A stretch of 64,000 nt of DNA. Origin: Alphaproteobacteria bacterium. GTDB lineage: Bacteria; Myxococcota_A; UBA796; GCA-2862545. Both the position numbers and the translations under genes were made by a program. Under the pieces are notes generated by a model that was given only the letters and a program-made list of their open reading frames with translations, was not told the origin of the DNA and did no database searches. Each line of letters opens with the position of its first letter. Position 1 is the first letter of the stretch. The DNA lies in contig JACKEP010000028.1 in NCBI GenBank assembly GCA_020632915.1, forward strand, positions 13,557 through 77,556, given 5' to 3'. Positions 8,052-16,928 of the stretch are shown here, in pieces.

Positions 8052-9578
8052 CTAACGGCGGCGCGGGCCCCGCCGGCTGCCGTGTCTGTGGTGGATGGCC
8101 CGGGCCTGGTCCCGCGCCTCGGCGGTCGCGCGCACGGCGTCCAGGCGACGGGCGGCCACCGCTGCCGCCAGGGCGTGGTCGACGATTGGGGACGGGTAGT
8201 GCTCGCCGACACGACAGCCCGCGGTGACCTGCGTCGACGGGTCCATGCGGTGCGGTCGGTGCAGGAGGTGCAGCGGCACGCGGGCGAGCTCGGGCACCCA
8301 GTGTCGGACGAAGACCCCGTCCGGGTCGTGGTCGACCTGTTGCTTGACCGGGTCGTAGATCCGGAGGGCGTTGATCCCGGTCGTGCCCGCCTGCATCTGC
8401 ACCTGCGGGTAGTGGATGCCGGGGTCGAAGTCGACGAAGCGGCGCGCGAGCTCCAGCGCGACGGGACGCCAGTGCAGCCACAGGTCGTAGGTGGCAAAGC
8501 TCACGAGCATCGCCCGCATCCGGAAGTTGATCCAGCCGGTGCGGTCGAGGCAGCGCATGCAGGCGTCGACCATCGGGTAGCCGGTGCGCCCGTCCCGCCA
8601 GGCCGCGAACGCGGCGTGCTTGCGCTCCGTCCACCGGTCCGTGGTCTCGACCCTCAGGCCGTCGACGGCGGGGGACAGGTTGCTGTGCTCGATGGAGGGG
8701 TCGTCCTCGAGCTTCTGGGTGAAGTGGTCCCGCCAGCGCAGGCGTGCCTCGAACGCCTCCAGGCTCGCCAGCCAGCCGGCGTCGACGGCGTCACCGCACG
8801 CGACGGCATCGCGCACCGCGTCGGCTCGGGCGCGGGTCGCGTGCACCACCTCGCGCGCGCTGAGTGCACCCCAGGCCAGGTACGGCGACAACCGGCTTCC
8901 TTCGGTCCACGCCCGCACCGGGGACGACATGCCGCGCCGGTAGTCCACGCCGCGCGCCGCGAGGAAGCTGTCGACCAACGCCAGACCCGCGACGCGGCCG
9001 CCGGGCTGGGCCTCGGTGCGCCGCGACGGGGCGAGCCCGACCGTTCGCGGCGACGGGATCGGCTCGAACACCAGCCCGGCCGGCCAGGTGGGCGCCGCCA
9101 CGTGCGCGGGCGCGGGGACCGGTGGGCGGTGGAGGCGTCGGTCCCAGCGACGCGCCCAGCCGTCCCGCTCGGGGTGGGGGCGCTGGACGCCGGAGGCCGG
9201 TCGCTCCGTCCACGGCACCCCCTGCGCCGCGCACCATCGGGCGACCGCCTTGTCGCGCGCGAACGTCCAGGCCGTGCCGGTCTCCTCGTGGCTGTACAGC
9301 CGGTCGAGCAGTCCGCGGGCGCGTAGATCGGCGAGCACGTCACGCACCCGCCCGGTGCGGATCAGCAGCCGGTTGCCGCGGGCGCGCAGCGCATCGTCGA
9401 GGTCCGCGAGGCATCCGGCCACGAAGTCGAGGTGGGCGGGATCGTGGTCGGCCTGCGCCCACAGTCCGGGCTCGACGACGTACAGGCACACCACCGGCCC
9501 GTCGTCACAGGCCTGCCGCAGGGGCGCGTGGTCCGCCACGCGAAGGTCGCGCTTGAACCAGACGACGCCGACGCCCAC
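8052..9578 (-). CDS. DNA photolyase/cryptochrome family flavoprotein
   Basis: A 508-residue protein of the photolyase/cryptochrome family, which binds FAD and usually a second chromophore and repairs UV photoproducts or senses light. The N-terminal Rossmann part opens with VVWFKRDLRVADH. The C-terminal FAD domain shows EGSRLSPYLAWG, TGYPMVDACMR, TGWINFRMRAM and PGIHYPQVQMQ, all family hallmarks. Motifs PVKQQVDHDPDG and WVPEL near the end fit a long photolyase-type C-terminus. GTG at 9578 is preferred because GGGAGG lies about 5 bases upstream; the GTG six bases earlier would bury that site. Repair versus signalling cannot be decided from sequence. Confidence 0.92.
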   Translation of the reverse strand: MGVGVVWFKRDLRVADHAPLRQACDDGPVVCLYVVEPGLWAQADHDPAHLDFVAGCLADLDDALRARGNRLLIRTGRVRDVLADLRARGLLDRLYSHEETGTAWTFARDKAVARWCAAQGVPWTERPASGVQRPHPERDGWARRWDRRLHRPPVPAPAHVAAPTWPAGLVFEPIPSPRTVGLAPSRRTEAQPGGRVAGLALVDSFLAARGVDYRRGMSSPVRAWTEGSRLSPYLAWGALSAREVVHATRARADAVRDAVACGDAVDAGWLASLEAFEARLRWRDHFTQKLEDDPSIEHSNLSPAVDGLRVETTDRWTERKHAAFAAWRDGRTGYPMVDACMRCLDRTGWINFRMRAMLVSFATYDLWLHWRPVALELARRFVDFDPGIHYPQVQMQAGTTGINALRIYDPVKQQVDHDPDGVFVRHWVPELARVPLHLLHRPHRMDPSTQVTAGCRVGEHYPSPIVDHALAAAVAARRLDAVRATAEARDQARAIHHRHGSRRGPRRR

Positions 9579-9671
9579 GCCCACCTCCCGTGTGGGGGCG
9601 CGGTAGCGTGGTCCGGCCCGGGTGCGATCGGCCGTGGCCGGTCGTGGCGTTCCGGCACACCCGGCGACACG

Positions 9672-10187
9672 TCAGCCGGGGAACCAGCCGACGGGCAGGT
9701 CGAGGATCTCGAACCGGTCGACGGTCACCGCCGAGCCGCCGCTGGTCTCCCGCACGAACGTCGCGTCGGTGAGGATCATGTCGGCGCGGGAGGCATCGTA
9801 GGTGGCGCCCGGGCGCACGCGGATGGTGACGGTGCCGCTCTGGGGGACCCACGTGGCCTGGGTGATCGGGCCGTCGCCGTCGATGACGTCGGTGCACGTC
9901 CCCGTCGACAGGTCCTGGCCCACCTGAACCGACAGCCGCAGGTCCACGTCCGGCAGGTCGAACACGTACTCGCTGTCGGCGCCGCGATCGAAGGCGTCCT
10001 TGACGAGCCCTGTGGCGCGCACGAGCAGCATCAGCGTGTCGTCGTCGTTGACGCCGAAGAACGTGGCGTCGCCGCAGCCGCTGACGGTGGTGAGCTCGTC
10101 CTCGAAGCCCTCGGGCACCGAGGGGATGCACCCGGTGGACACGAGCAGGGCGAGCGCGGGGACGAGACAGGCGAGGAGTGGACGCAC
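9672..10187 (-). CDS. Hypothetical lipoprotein
   Basis: A 171-residue lipoprotein. The GTG at 10187 has GGAGG five bases upstream (GGAGGCCCC before GTG) and is followed at once by a signal peptide ending in lipobox VSTGC; a longer ORF start is not supported. The mature part is acidic and beta-rich, with Cys residues near CGDAT and TGTCTD. I recognise no domain. It stands between the photolyase and a divergent FG-GAP lipoprotein with about 240 bases of non-coding DNA upstream. Confidence 0.75.
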   Translation of the reverse strand: MRPLLACLVPALALLVSTGCIPSVPEGFEDELTTVSGCGDATFFGVNDDDTLMLLVRATGLVKDAFDRGADSEYVFDLPDVDLRLSVQVGQDLSTGTCTDVIDGDGPITQATWVPQSGTVTIRVRPGATYDASRADMILTDATFVRETSGGSAVTVDRFEILDLPVGWFPG

Positions 10188-10388
10188 GGGGCCTCCGGGG
10201 TGGCAGTCGGGCGGTTCGAGAGCGGCGCTCACCAGACCCCACGGGCAGGGCCCTGCGCAACCGGGAACGTCCTATCGGCTCACGAATGCCGCGGGATGAG
10301 CATCTTGTGGGCCATCGGCGCACAAACGACGGACACCCGCGCCCGGGGCGAGGTGGCCCCGGCCGTGCGACGCGCGCGGTGGGCGGGC

Positions 10389-10394
10389 TATGAT
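10389..10394 (+). promoter_or_regulatory. Candidate -10 box (TATGAT)
   Basis: TATGAT (5/6 to consensus) lies 33 bases before the next gene's ATG in the 240-base divergent gap. No convincing -35 hexamer stands 16-18 bases upstream, so support is modest. I recognise nothing else in this gap. Confidence 0.3.
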
Positions 10395-10427
10395 GCGTCG
10401 GTCCCTGTTCGTGAGGAGCGCGCGACG

Positions 10428-12173
10428 ATGATGCGGCGTGGCTGGCCCTGGCTGCTCACCCTCGCCTGGGCGTGTCAGCCCCAGGCCGGTGACGATCGGG
10501 ACACGGACACGGACGACACCGACCGTGTCGTCGACACCGACGTGCCCGACACCGACACGGACGTCGACTCCGACACGCAGGTGGTCGACACCGACCCGGT
10601 CGATCTCGGCGACGGCATCACGCTCGAGACGTCCGGCGTCGTCACCTGCGCCGACCCCAGCCTGCGGGCGCTCGAGCGGTTCTCCAAGGTCCGCGCGGCC
10701 GAGCAGCCCATGCCCGAGGCGCTGTTCCGCCTCGTCGGCGGCGGTGTGGTGCTCGCCGACCTCACGGGCAACGGCGAGATCGAGGTGTTCAGCCCTGGGT
10801 GGGTCACCCACCAGCTCCACGTGCTCCAGCCCGACGGCAGCTACGTCGACGAAGCCGTCGACCGGCTCCCGGCCGGCGTGAGCCTCGACTACGCGAGCGG
10901 CGCCTCCATCGTCGACCTGGAGGGTGACGGCGACCTCGACCTCTTCGTCACCCGCTGGGACCTGCCGAACGTCGTCCTCGTCAACGACGGCACGGGCCAC
11001 TTCACCGACGGCACGGCGCGCTCGGGCATCACGGGCATCGGGCGGTCCCAGGCGAGCGCGTGGGGCGACATGGACGGGGACGGCGACCTCGATCTGTTCG
11101 TCGGCAACTACGGTCCCCACCCGTTCGACGCCTTCGCCGCCGAGGAGGACTTCACCGCCGGCGACGCCAGCCAGATCTGGATCAACGACGGGCACGGCCG
11201 CTTCAGCGACCACAGCGCGATCCTGCCGCAGCGGGTGGCCGACGCCTACACGTTCATGGGCGCGTGGCAGGACATGGACGGCGACCTGCGCCCCGAGCTG
11301 CTCGTCATCAACGACTTCGGCTGGGCGCGCCCGAGCACGCTGTTCTGGAACCGGCCCGAGGGCCTCGTGCAGGACGACGGCACGCTCGGCATCGACGCGC
11401 CGTTCGCCGGCATGGGCCTCGCGATTGGCGACGTGAACGGCGACCTCGTGCCCGACCTCGTGCAGACGTCGTGGAAGGCCGCCAGCCTGCTCACGTCGTC
11501 GCCGTTCGGCACCTACTTCGAGAGCGCCCAGGCCCTCGGCTACACGCCGGTCTGGGAGTGGCCCGGCACCACCGGGGTCGAGCCGCCGCCCGGCTGGACG
11601 AACCCGCGCCAGATCTTCGGGTGGGGCACCGAGCTCGCCGACCTCGACAACGACGGCGACGAGGACCTGCTCGTCAACTTCGGCTTCTGGGACGAGTGGC
11701 AGCGCGAGGACGTCCAGCGCGACGCGCTCTACGAGCGCCAGGCCAATGGCCTGTTCGAGGATCGCGCCGAGGACTGGGGCATGAACGATCGGGGCGCCAG
11801 CCGCGGGATGGCCGTCGCCGACCTCAACCACGACGGCTACCCCGACGTGGTCAAGCGCGTGCTCGGCGACCGCACCCCGATGTACGTGTCGAACTGCGGC
11901 GACGCGGCGTGGCTGTCGATCGCGCTGAGCGCCCCCGCACCCAACACGTTCGGCGTCGGCGCGCGCATCCTGGTGCGCGACGGCGACCGCACCTGGGTGC
12001 GCTGGCTGCACGCCGGCGGCACCAGCATCTACTCGGCCGGACCCATCGAGGCCCACGTCGGCCTGGGCGACCGCGACACCGTCGAGCACCTCGAGATCGA
12101 CTGGCCCGACGGCACGGTCACCGTGGTCGACGACGTGCCCACGCGCCAGCACCTGCGGTTCGTGCGCGAGTAG
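10428..12173 (+). CDS. CRTAC1-like FG-GAP/ASPIC-UnbV lipoprotein
   Basis: A 581-residue exported lipoprotein starting at ATG 10428 (AGGAG upstream) with signal and Cys in LAWAC, then a 30-residue Asp-Thr-rich linker. The body has repeated FG-GAP/VCBS-type beta-propeller blades with calcium-binding signatures (DLEGDGDLDLF, DMDGDGDLDLF, DVNGDLVPDL, DLDNDGDEDL, DLNHDGYPDV). The C-terminus matches an ASPIC/UnbV domain (GVGARILVRDG, HVGLGDRD, IDWPDGT). This architecture is that of CRTAC1-like proteins. Such proteins are extracellular and probably bind calcium or ligands; no enzymatic role can be claimed. Longer upstream ORF text is a frame shadow. Confidence 0.9.
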   Translation: MMRRGWPWLLTLAWACQPQAGDDRDTDTDDTDRVVDTDVPDTDTDVDSDTQVVDTDPVDLGDGITLETSGVVTCADPSLRALERFSKVRAAEQPMPEALFRLVGGGVVLADLTGNGEIEVFSPGWVTHQLHVLQPDGSYVDEAVDRLPAGVSLDYASGASIVDLEGDGDLDLFVTRWDLPNVVLVNDGTGHFTDGTARSGITGIGRSQASAWGDMDGDGDLDLFVGNYGPHPFDAFAAEEDFTAGDASQIWINDGHGRFSDHSAILPQRVADAYTFMGAWQDMDGDLRPELLVINDFGWARPSTLFWNRPEGLVQDDGTLGIDAPFAGMGLAIGDVNGDLVPDLVQTSWKAASLLTSSPFGTYFESAQALGYTPVWEWPGTTGVEPPPGWTNPRQIFGWGTELADLDNDGDEDLLVNFGFWDEWQREDVQRDALYERQANGLFEDRAEDWGMNDRGASRGMAVADLNHDGYPDVVKRVLGDRTPMYVSNCGDAAWLSIALSAPAPNTFGVGARILVRDGDRTWVRWLHAGGTSIYSAGPIEAHVGLGDRDTVEHLEIDWPDGTVTVVDDVPTRQHLRFVRE

Positions 12174-12220
12174 GGCCGCGCCCGGGCGGCAGCTGCCGGC
12201 CACCCGACGACCGCTCCCCC

Positions 12221-12979
12221 CTACGACCGTGCGTCCCCCGCCCCGGCGAGCACCGCCGCGACGTCGTCGCGCGCGTCGTGGGCGTCGCGGACGTAGGTGA
12301 AGTGGCCGCCCGGCATCACGACCACCCGGGTCGGTCCGCGGGTGACCGCCTCCCAGGGGGCCAGCGAGGAGGGCGGCACGGCGCCGTCGTCCTCACCGCC
12401 GTACACCGTCACCGGGCACGACAGCACCTGATCCGTCGGCGCCACCCAGGTGTCGAGGAGCTGGTAGTCGGCCCGCATCGTCGGCAGGAAGGTGCGCAGG
12501 ATGCCCGGGTGGCGCTTGAGCACGTCGGGCAGCGGGCCGTACAGCCGCTCCGTCTCGGCGACGAGCCGATCCTCGGGGAGCGCGAACATCGGCGGGTGGG
12601 GGGGCGGCAGGCCCGGCGCGCGGCGCGCCGACACGAACAGGTGCGCCGGCGGCTGCCCGGCGGCGGCCCCTGCCCGCGCCAGCTCGTAGGCGATCGCGGC
12701 GCCCATCGAGTGGCCGAAGACCGCCCAGGGACGATCCAGCGCCGGGGCCATTGCGCCGAAGAGGTCGCGCACCAGCGGGGCCATCGCGCTGTAGGGCCGG
12801 TCGCGCAGCCGCCGCTCCCGCCCGGGCAGCTGCACGGGGATCACGTGGACGTCGGCCGGCAGCGCCTGGGGCCACGTCGCGTAGATCCCCGCGCCGCCGC
12901 CTGCGAAGGGCAGCAGGAACAGGCGCAGCCGGGGGTCTGCGGGCGCGGGGAGCGCGGGGAACCAGGCGTCGTCGAACAT
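12221..12979 (-). CDS. Type II thioesterase (alpha/beta hydrolase)
   Basis: A 252-residue alpha/beta hydrolase of the GrsT/TEII class, which removes aberrant acyl groups from PKS or NRPS carrier proteins. It shows the family opening FLLPFAGGGAGIYATW, the PVQLPGRERR segment, the nucleophile elbow GHSMGA, a late Asp (YGGEDDG) and the catalytic His in PGGHFTY. ATG at 12979 gives the expected N-terminus (WF near residue 6) with GAGG just upstream; an upstream GTG lacks a site. It lies 9 kb from the synthase on the opposite strand, so it is not in the same transcription unit but could serve it in trans. Confidence 0.9.
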   Translation of the reverse strand: MFDDAWFPALPAPADPRLRLFLLPFAGGGAGIYATWPQALPADVHVIPVQLPGRERRLRDRPYSAMAPLVRDLFGAMAPALDRPWAVFGHSMGAAIAYELARAGAAAGQPPAHLFVSARRAPGLPPPHPPMFALPEDRLVAETERLYGPLPDVLKRHPGILRTFLPTMRADYQLLDTWVAPTDQVLSCPVTVYGGEDDGAVPPSSLAPWEAVTRGPTRVVVMPGGHFTYVRDAHDARDDVAAVLAGAGDARS

Positions 12980-13026
12980 GTGGACCTCGGGCGGGGCAGG
13001 TAGCACGGGGACCGCCGCGGAGGCTG

Positions 13027-13055
13027 TCGACGCGGGTCGTTCCTGTCGCTACGAT
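13027..13055 (+). promoter_or_regulatory. Candidate promoter
   Basis: TCGACG and TACGAT with a 17-base spacer lie 25 bases before an ATG in the divergent gap next to the thioesterase gene. Each hexamer matches 4/6 to the sigma70 consensus. Pattern match only. Confidence 0.3.
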
Positions 13056-13079
13056 TCCCCCCTTCCCCGGGAACCGGCC

Positions 13080-13814
13080 ATGCCCGACCACCACGCCGCC
13101 ATCACCCGTCACCTCGCGATCCTGCGCGGGGCGCTCGACGCCCTCGGCGTGCTCGGCGACGACCTGCCCGATCCCGAACGGCTCGCCGCCACCCTGGAGG
13201 CGCTCGACCCGGCGCTGTCGGGCGACGCGTTCGCGCCGGCGGGGTGGGTCGCCGGCACCGAGCTGCCCGCGCCGTCGTGGATCGAGCGCGTCCACGCGTT
13301 CAAGGAGCAAACCGACGAGCTCACCGACGAGTCGGAGATCCCGGACCAGGGGCTCGTGTCGGTGACGGCGCTCGCGCCCGAGCTGGGCCAGCGGCTCATG
13401 TCGCAGCGCACCTTCCACCGGTTCGTGCGTCGCCACGACCTGTTCCCACCCCCGGGCCCCTCGCTCCACGCCGCGGGCGGCGCCACGTGGTGGACGTGGG
13501 ACGCGCTGCTGTCGGATGGCCGCTGGGGGCGCCTGCGGGTGGAGGGCGCCACGCCGCGTCGAGCCCCAGCCGGCGATCGCTGGTTCACCCTGTCGTTCGA
13601 CGACCTGGAGGCCGAGCTCGCCTACGCCACGGTGCGTCGGTGCGTCGTCGGTCCGGCGTGGCGCGACGGCGCGCGGCGGGTGGCCGGCCTGTTCGCCACG
13701 CTCGAGGTCAGCGGCGACACGGCGGTCCACCGGCTCGCCGTCGATCGCATGCGGGCCGAGGACGTCGGCCTGGGCGACGTCCTGGTCACGCCGTTCGCGC
13801 TGCCGGGGGCGTGA
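13080..13814 (+). CDS. Hypothetical protein
   Basis: A 244-residue soluble-looking protein with no signal peptide or membrane segment. I do not recognise its family. It is rich in Trp, Arg and Asp, with segments such as FKEQTDELTDESEI and WFTLSFDDLEAELAYA. The ATG at 13080 lacks a strong ribosome-binding site but fits the protein-like composition downstream and a candidate promoter. Its 3' end overlaps the convergent SelO gene by 29 bases, so the two transcripts are complementary at their ends. No function is proposed. Confidence 0.7.
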   Translation: MPDHHAAITRHLAILRGALDALGVLGDDLPDPERLAATLEALDPALSGDAFAPAGWVAGTELPAPSWIERVHAFKEQTDELTDESEIPDQGLVSVTALAPELGQRLMSQRTFHRFVRRHDLFPPPGPSLHAAGGATWWTWDALLSDGRWGRLRVEGATPRRAPAGDRWFTLSFDDLEAELAYATVRRCVVGPAWRDGARRVAGLFATLEVSGDTAVHRLAVDRMRAEDVGLGDVLVTPFALPGA

Positions 13815-15300
13815 GCACCGGCGCGAGCGCGCGCCCGTACCGTCGGATGTCGGCCACCTTGTCGAACAGAGGTGCCCAGTCGTCGGCGTCGGCGATCGGC
13901 GCCCAGAGCGCCTCCACCTCGTCGATGTGCAGCGTGCACGGCCCGTGGCGATCGGAGAGCGGGTCGTCCGGCCCGTAGCCGTCGGCGGGTGTGGCCGACG
14001 GCAGCCACGCGCGCACCGCGGCGAACCCGGCGGCGTCGTAGCGCGCGGCCTGCGGCGAACTGCCGGGTCGATCCCCCGCGGCTGCCCCGCCGAACCAGTC
14101 GAAGAGGGTCTGCTCGAAGCCGGGCCGCAGCCCGTCCTCGGCAGGTGTGGCGAGGAAGGCCACCACGTCGCTGACACGGGCGGCGTCGGTGGTGGGGTCG
14201 ACGGGGGCCACCCCCAGCCGTCGCAGCAGCCCGCTCCGCCACGCCGCGCGGAAGTCCTCGACGAAACCGTCGAGTGCGCTGACGATGGCCTCTGTCTCGC
14301 CGAGCACCGAGAGCGCGTCCGCGAGGCGGCCGAGGTTCCACAGCACGGCCTCGGGCTGTCGGCCGAACGCGTACAGACCGTCGTGGTCGAAGTAGGCTGC
14401 CGTGAACCGCGGGTTGAAGGTGGGGGTGAACCGCCAGGGGCCGTAGTCGAAGCTCTCGCCCGTCAGGTTCATGTTGTCCGTGTTCAGCACGCCGTGGACG
14501 AAGCCGGCGTTCATCCACGCCGCGGCGAGGCGGGCGCTGCGGTGGGCCACCTGGGCCAGCAGGTCGACGTGGGGCGCGCGGCCCGACGCCGCCGGCCCCT
14601 GCGGGTCGAGGTAGGTGTCGAGGCAGTAGGTGACGAGGCGCCGCAGGCTGTCGTGGTCGCCGGTGGCCGCCAGCCGCTGGAACGTGCCGAACCGCACGTG
14701 GGACCACTGCAGGCGCACCAGCACGCACGCGCGCGTGGGCGACGGCTCGTCGTGGCGCTGCAGCGACTCTCCCGTCTCGACGAGGGACAGCGTCCGGCTC
14801 GTCGGCACGCCGAGGGCATCGAGGAGCTCGGTCGCCAGCAGCTCACGGACCCCACCCTTGAGCGTGAGGCGGCCATCGCCGCCGCGGGACCAGGGCGTGG
14901 TGCCGCTCCCCTTCGTGCCCAGGTCGAGCAGGCGCCCGCGGTCGTCGCGGACCTGGGCGTACAGGAAGCCGCGTCCGTCCCCGAGATCGGGGTTGTAGGA
15001 CCGGAACTGGTGACCGTGGTAGCGCAGGGCCAGGGGTGCGGGGAGGTTGTGGGGGAGCGGGACGAAGCGGGCCAGGTGGTCGACCCACGCGGCATCGTCC
15101 AGCGTGTCGAGGCCGATCTCCGCCGCCGCGCGGTCGTTGCGCCACCGCAGGCGGTGGTCGGGGAACCGGGCGGGCGCGACGACGTCGAAGAAGGCGCCTC
15201 CGAGGGTGCCGTGGCGCGGATCGGGGCGGTAGCGGGCGGAGGGCGGCACCCGGACTCCGGGACGGACGGTGACGTCGGGACGGACGGTGCGTGGTAGCAT
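13786..15300 (-). CDS. selO: SelO/YdiU-family protein adenylyltransferase
   Basis: A 504-residue member of the SelO (UPF0061) pseudokinase-fold family, which transfers AMP from ATP to protein hydroxyl groups. Diagnostic segments are present: RYHGHQFRSYNPDLGDGR, LDLGTKGSGTTPWSRGGDG, GGVRELLATE, the metal-binding HGVLNTDNMNLTGE, FDYGPW and FNPRF. Length is normal for the family. No C-terminal Cys/Sec redox pair is visible, as in many bacterial members. The ATG at 15300 lacks a clear ribosome-binding site, so the first 20 or so residues are uncertain. It is divergent from a Tat-exported protein gene only 20 bases away. Confidence 0.92.
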   Translation of the reverse strand: MLPRTVRPDVTVRPGVRVPPSARYRPDPRHGTLGGAFFDVVAPARFPDHRLRWRNDRAAAEIGLDTLDDAAWVDHLARFVPLPHNLPAPLALRYHGHQFRSYNPDLGDGRGFLYAQVRDDRGRLLDLGTKGSGTTPWSRGGDGRLTLKGGVRELLATELLDALGVPTSRTLSLVETGESLQRHDEPSPTRACVLVRLQWSHVRFGTFQRLAATGDHDSLRRLVTYCLDTYLDPQGPAASGRAPHVDLLAQVAHRSARLAAAWMNAGFVHGVLNTDNMNLTGESFDYGPWRFTPTFNPRFTAAYFDHDGLYAFGRQPEAVLWNLGRLADALSVLGETEAIVSALDGFVEDFRAAWRSGLLRRLGVAPVDPTTDAARVSDVVAFLATPAEDGLRPGFEQTLFDWFGGAAAGDRPGSSPQAARYDAAGFAAVRAWLPSATPADGYGPDDPLSDRHGPCTLHIDEVEALWAPIADADDWAPLFDKVADIRRYGRALAPVLTPPAARTA

Positions 15301-15320
15301 GGAGCGTCCCGGAGGTGGTC

Positions 15321-15881
15321 ATGTCCACGGTCGATCGTCGATCCTTCCTCGGTGGTGTCGCGGCGCTCTCGTCGCTGGGCCTGCTCTCGGGCTCCGGCGT
15401 GGCGTGGGCCGCACAGCCCGGCGCCGACGCCTCCCTCGGGGAGCTGCTCCTGCGGCGCATGCTGCGCGGCGTCGCCATGGGCGAGCCGTTCTACGGCGAC
15501 TGGGTGCTGGTCGAGGCCTACCCGCCGATGGCTGGCGGTGTCGTGTTGGTGGTCGCCAAGGGCACGTCGGGCGATCCGATCCGCGTCGACGTCGTGCGTC
15601 GCGACGACCCCACCCGGGCGCCGGCGTTCACCGAGCACCTCGAGCTGTTCGTGATGGATGGCGGCGGCGGCGTCCGAAAGATGCCCCACGATCTCGTCGA
15701 GGCGTTGCAGGCCCTGGCCAGCCGCCTGGAAGACAACGAGGCCCAGGGCAAGCTGTCCGGCTTCCTGCTCACCCACACCGAGCGCACCGCGCGCTACCCG
15801 AAGTTCATGGACCGCGCGTCCACGGATCTCGCGCCGCGGCCTCCGGTGGTGATCGACGGCGTCGAGGTCGACGCGGGCTGA
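15321..15881 (+). CDS. Tat-exported hypothetical protein
   Basis: A 186-residue protein starting at ATG 15321 with GGAGG upstream. The N-terminus has a twin-arginine signal (DRRSFLGG, then a hydrophobic stretch ending GVAWA), implying export of a folded, possibly cofactor-binding protein. Mature segments include SLGELLLRRMLRG and EHLELFVMDGGGG. I recognise no domain. The very short spacing to divergent selO means the two promoters must overlap. Export route is fairly sure; function unknown. Confidence 0.8.
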   Translation: MSTVDRRSFLGGVAALSSLGLLSGSGVAWAAQPGADASLGELLLRRMLRGVAMGEPFYGDWVLVEAYPPMAGGVVLVVAKGTSGDPIRVDVVRRDDPTRAPAFTEHLELFVMDGGGGVRKMPHDLVEALQALASRLEDNEAQGKLSGFLLTHTERTARYPKFMDRASTDLAPRPPVVIDGVEVDAG

Positions 15882-15899
15882 CGGGCCCGGGCGTCGACG

Positions 15900-16805
15900 T
15901 CACCAGCGACCGACGAGCTGCACCTCGGGTTCGAGGTGCACGCCGTGGGCCTGCGCCACCTCCGCCTGCACGCGCGCCATCAGGGCGCGGAGCTCGGACG
16001 CCGTGGCGCCGCCGGTGTTGACCAGGAAGTTCGCGTGCTTCGGCGACACCTGCGCGCCGCCGATCGCCAGCCCCTTGAGCCCGGTGGCGTCGATCAGTCG
16101 ACCCGCCGTGTCGCCAGGGGGGTTGCGGAACGTCGAGCCGCACGACGGCAGGTCGAGGGGCTGGGTGGCCTTGCGCGTGGCGAGGAAGGTCCGCATCCGG
16201 TCGGCACTCGCGGCGGCGTCGCCCTCGAGCCGGAGCCAGGCGCGGGTGACCACCGACCCCTCGGGCAGGAGGGTGGTGCGGTAGCCCAGGCCGAGGGATG
16301 CGGCCGGCAGGCGTTCGAGCGTGCCGTCCGCGCGGACGACCTCGACCGCGTCGAGCCGATCGCCGATCTCGCCCAGTGAGGTCCCGGCGTTCATGCGCAC
16401 GGCGCCGCCCACGGTGCCCGGGATGCCGGCCATCGCCTCCAGGCCGGGCCAGCCGTGCCGTGCGGCGCGCGCCAGCAGCACCGTGAGCCGCAGGCCCGCG
16501 CCCACCACCAGCTGGTCGCCCTCGACGCCGCTGTCGGCGAGCTCGCCGGACAGGCTGACGACCAGGCCAGCGACGCCGTCGTCGGCCACCAGCAGGTTCG
16601 ACCCGTTGCCGAGCGGGAACACGGGCACGTCCGCCTGGCGCGCGAGCGCCATCACCTGCGCGAGCTCGCCCGCGGTGGACACGGTGACGAGCGCGTCGGC
16701 GGGCCCTCCGACGCGCCAGTACGTCTTGCGCGCCAGCGGGACGTCGGCCTCCCAGGGGATCCCGGTGGCGTCGAGCGCGGTGGCGAGAGCGGGTTCGAGG
16801 GGCAC
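15900..16805 (-). CDS. murB: UDP-N-acetylenolpyruvoylglucosamine reductase
   Basis: A 301-residue FAD enzyme that reduces UDP-GlcNAc-enolpyruvate to UDP-MurNAc in cytoplasmic peptidoglycan synthesis. Visible family features: TYWRVGGPADALV, PLGNGSNLLV (FAD binding), AGIPGTVGGAVRMNAG, GYRTTLLP, the proton-donor Ser in CGSTFRNP, and the catalytic Glu in LEPEVQLVG. GTG at 16805 has AGGAG seven bases upstream and gives the standard N-terminus; the much longer upstream ORF is not coding. It sits alone, not in a division/cell-wall cluster. Confidence 0.95.
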   Translation of the reverse strand: MPLEPALATALDATGIPWEADVPLARKTYWRVGGPADALVTVSTAGELAQVMALARQADVPVFPLGNGSNLLVADDGVAGLVVSLSGELADSGVEGDQLVVGAGLRLTVLLARAARHGWPGLEAMAGIPGTVGGAVRMNAGTSLGEIGDRLDAVEVVRADGTLERLPAASLGLGYRTTLLPEGSVVTRAWLRLEGDAAASADRMRTFLATRKATQPLDLPSCGSTFRNPPGDTAGRLIDATGLKGLAIGGAQVSPKHANFLVNTGGATASELRALMARVQAEVAQAHGVHLEPEVQLVGRW

Positions 16806-16928
16806 GGTGTCTCCTATCGCGTGGGGGACAGGGCGGGGACGCCGTTCCCAGCGTGCTCCGGACACCGCGGCGTCGCTGGCACGGTCCGTGCTGAACGGGG
16901 TCCAGAGGAAACGACCCCGGAGGCTGGA

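Noticed and set aside
5788..8055. Plus-strand open frame of 755 codons
   Set aside because: Antisense to DUF3147 and the sulfatase-like gene; no protein-like motifs or ribosome-binding site.
9432..10427. N-terminal extension of the FG-GAP lipoprotein frame
   Set aside because: The lipoprotein signal begins at 10428 with a ribosome-binding site; upstream text overlaps two minus-strand genes and is low complexity.
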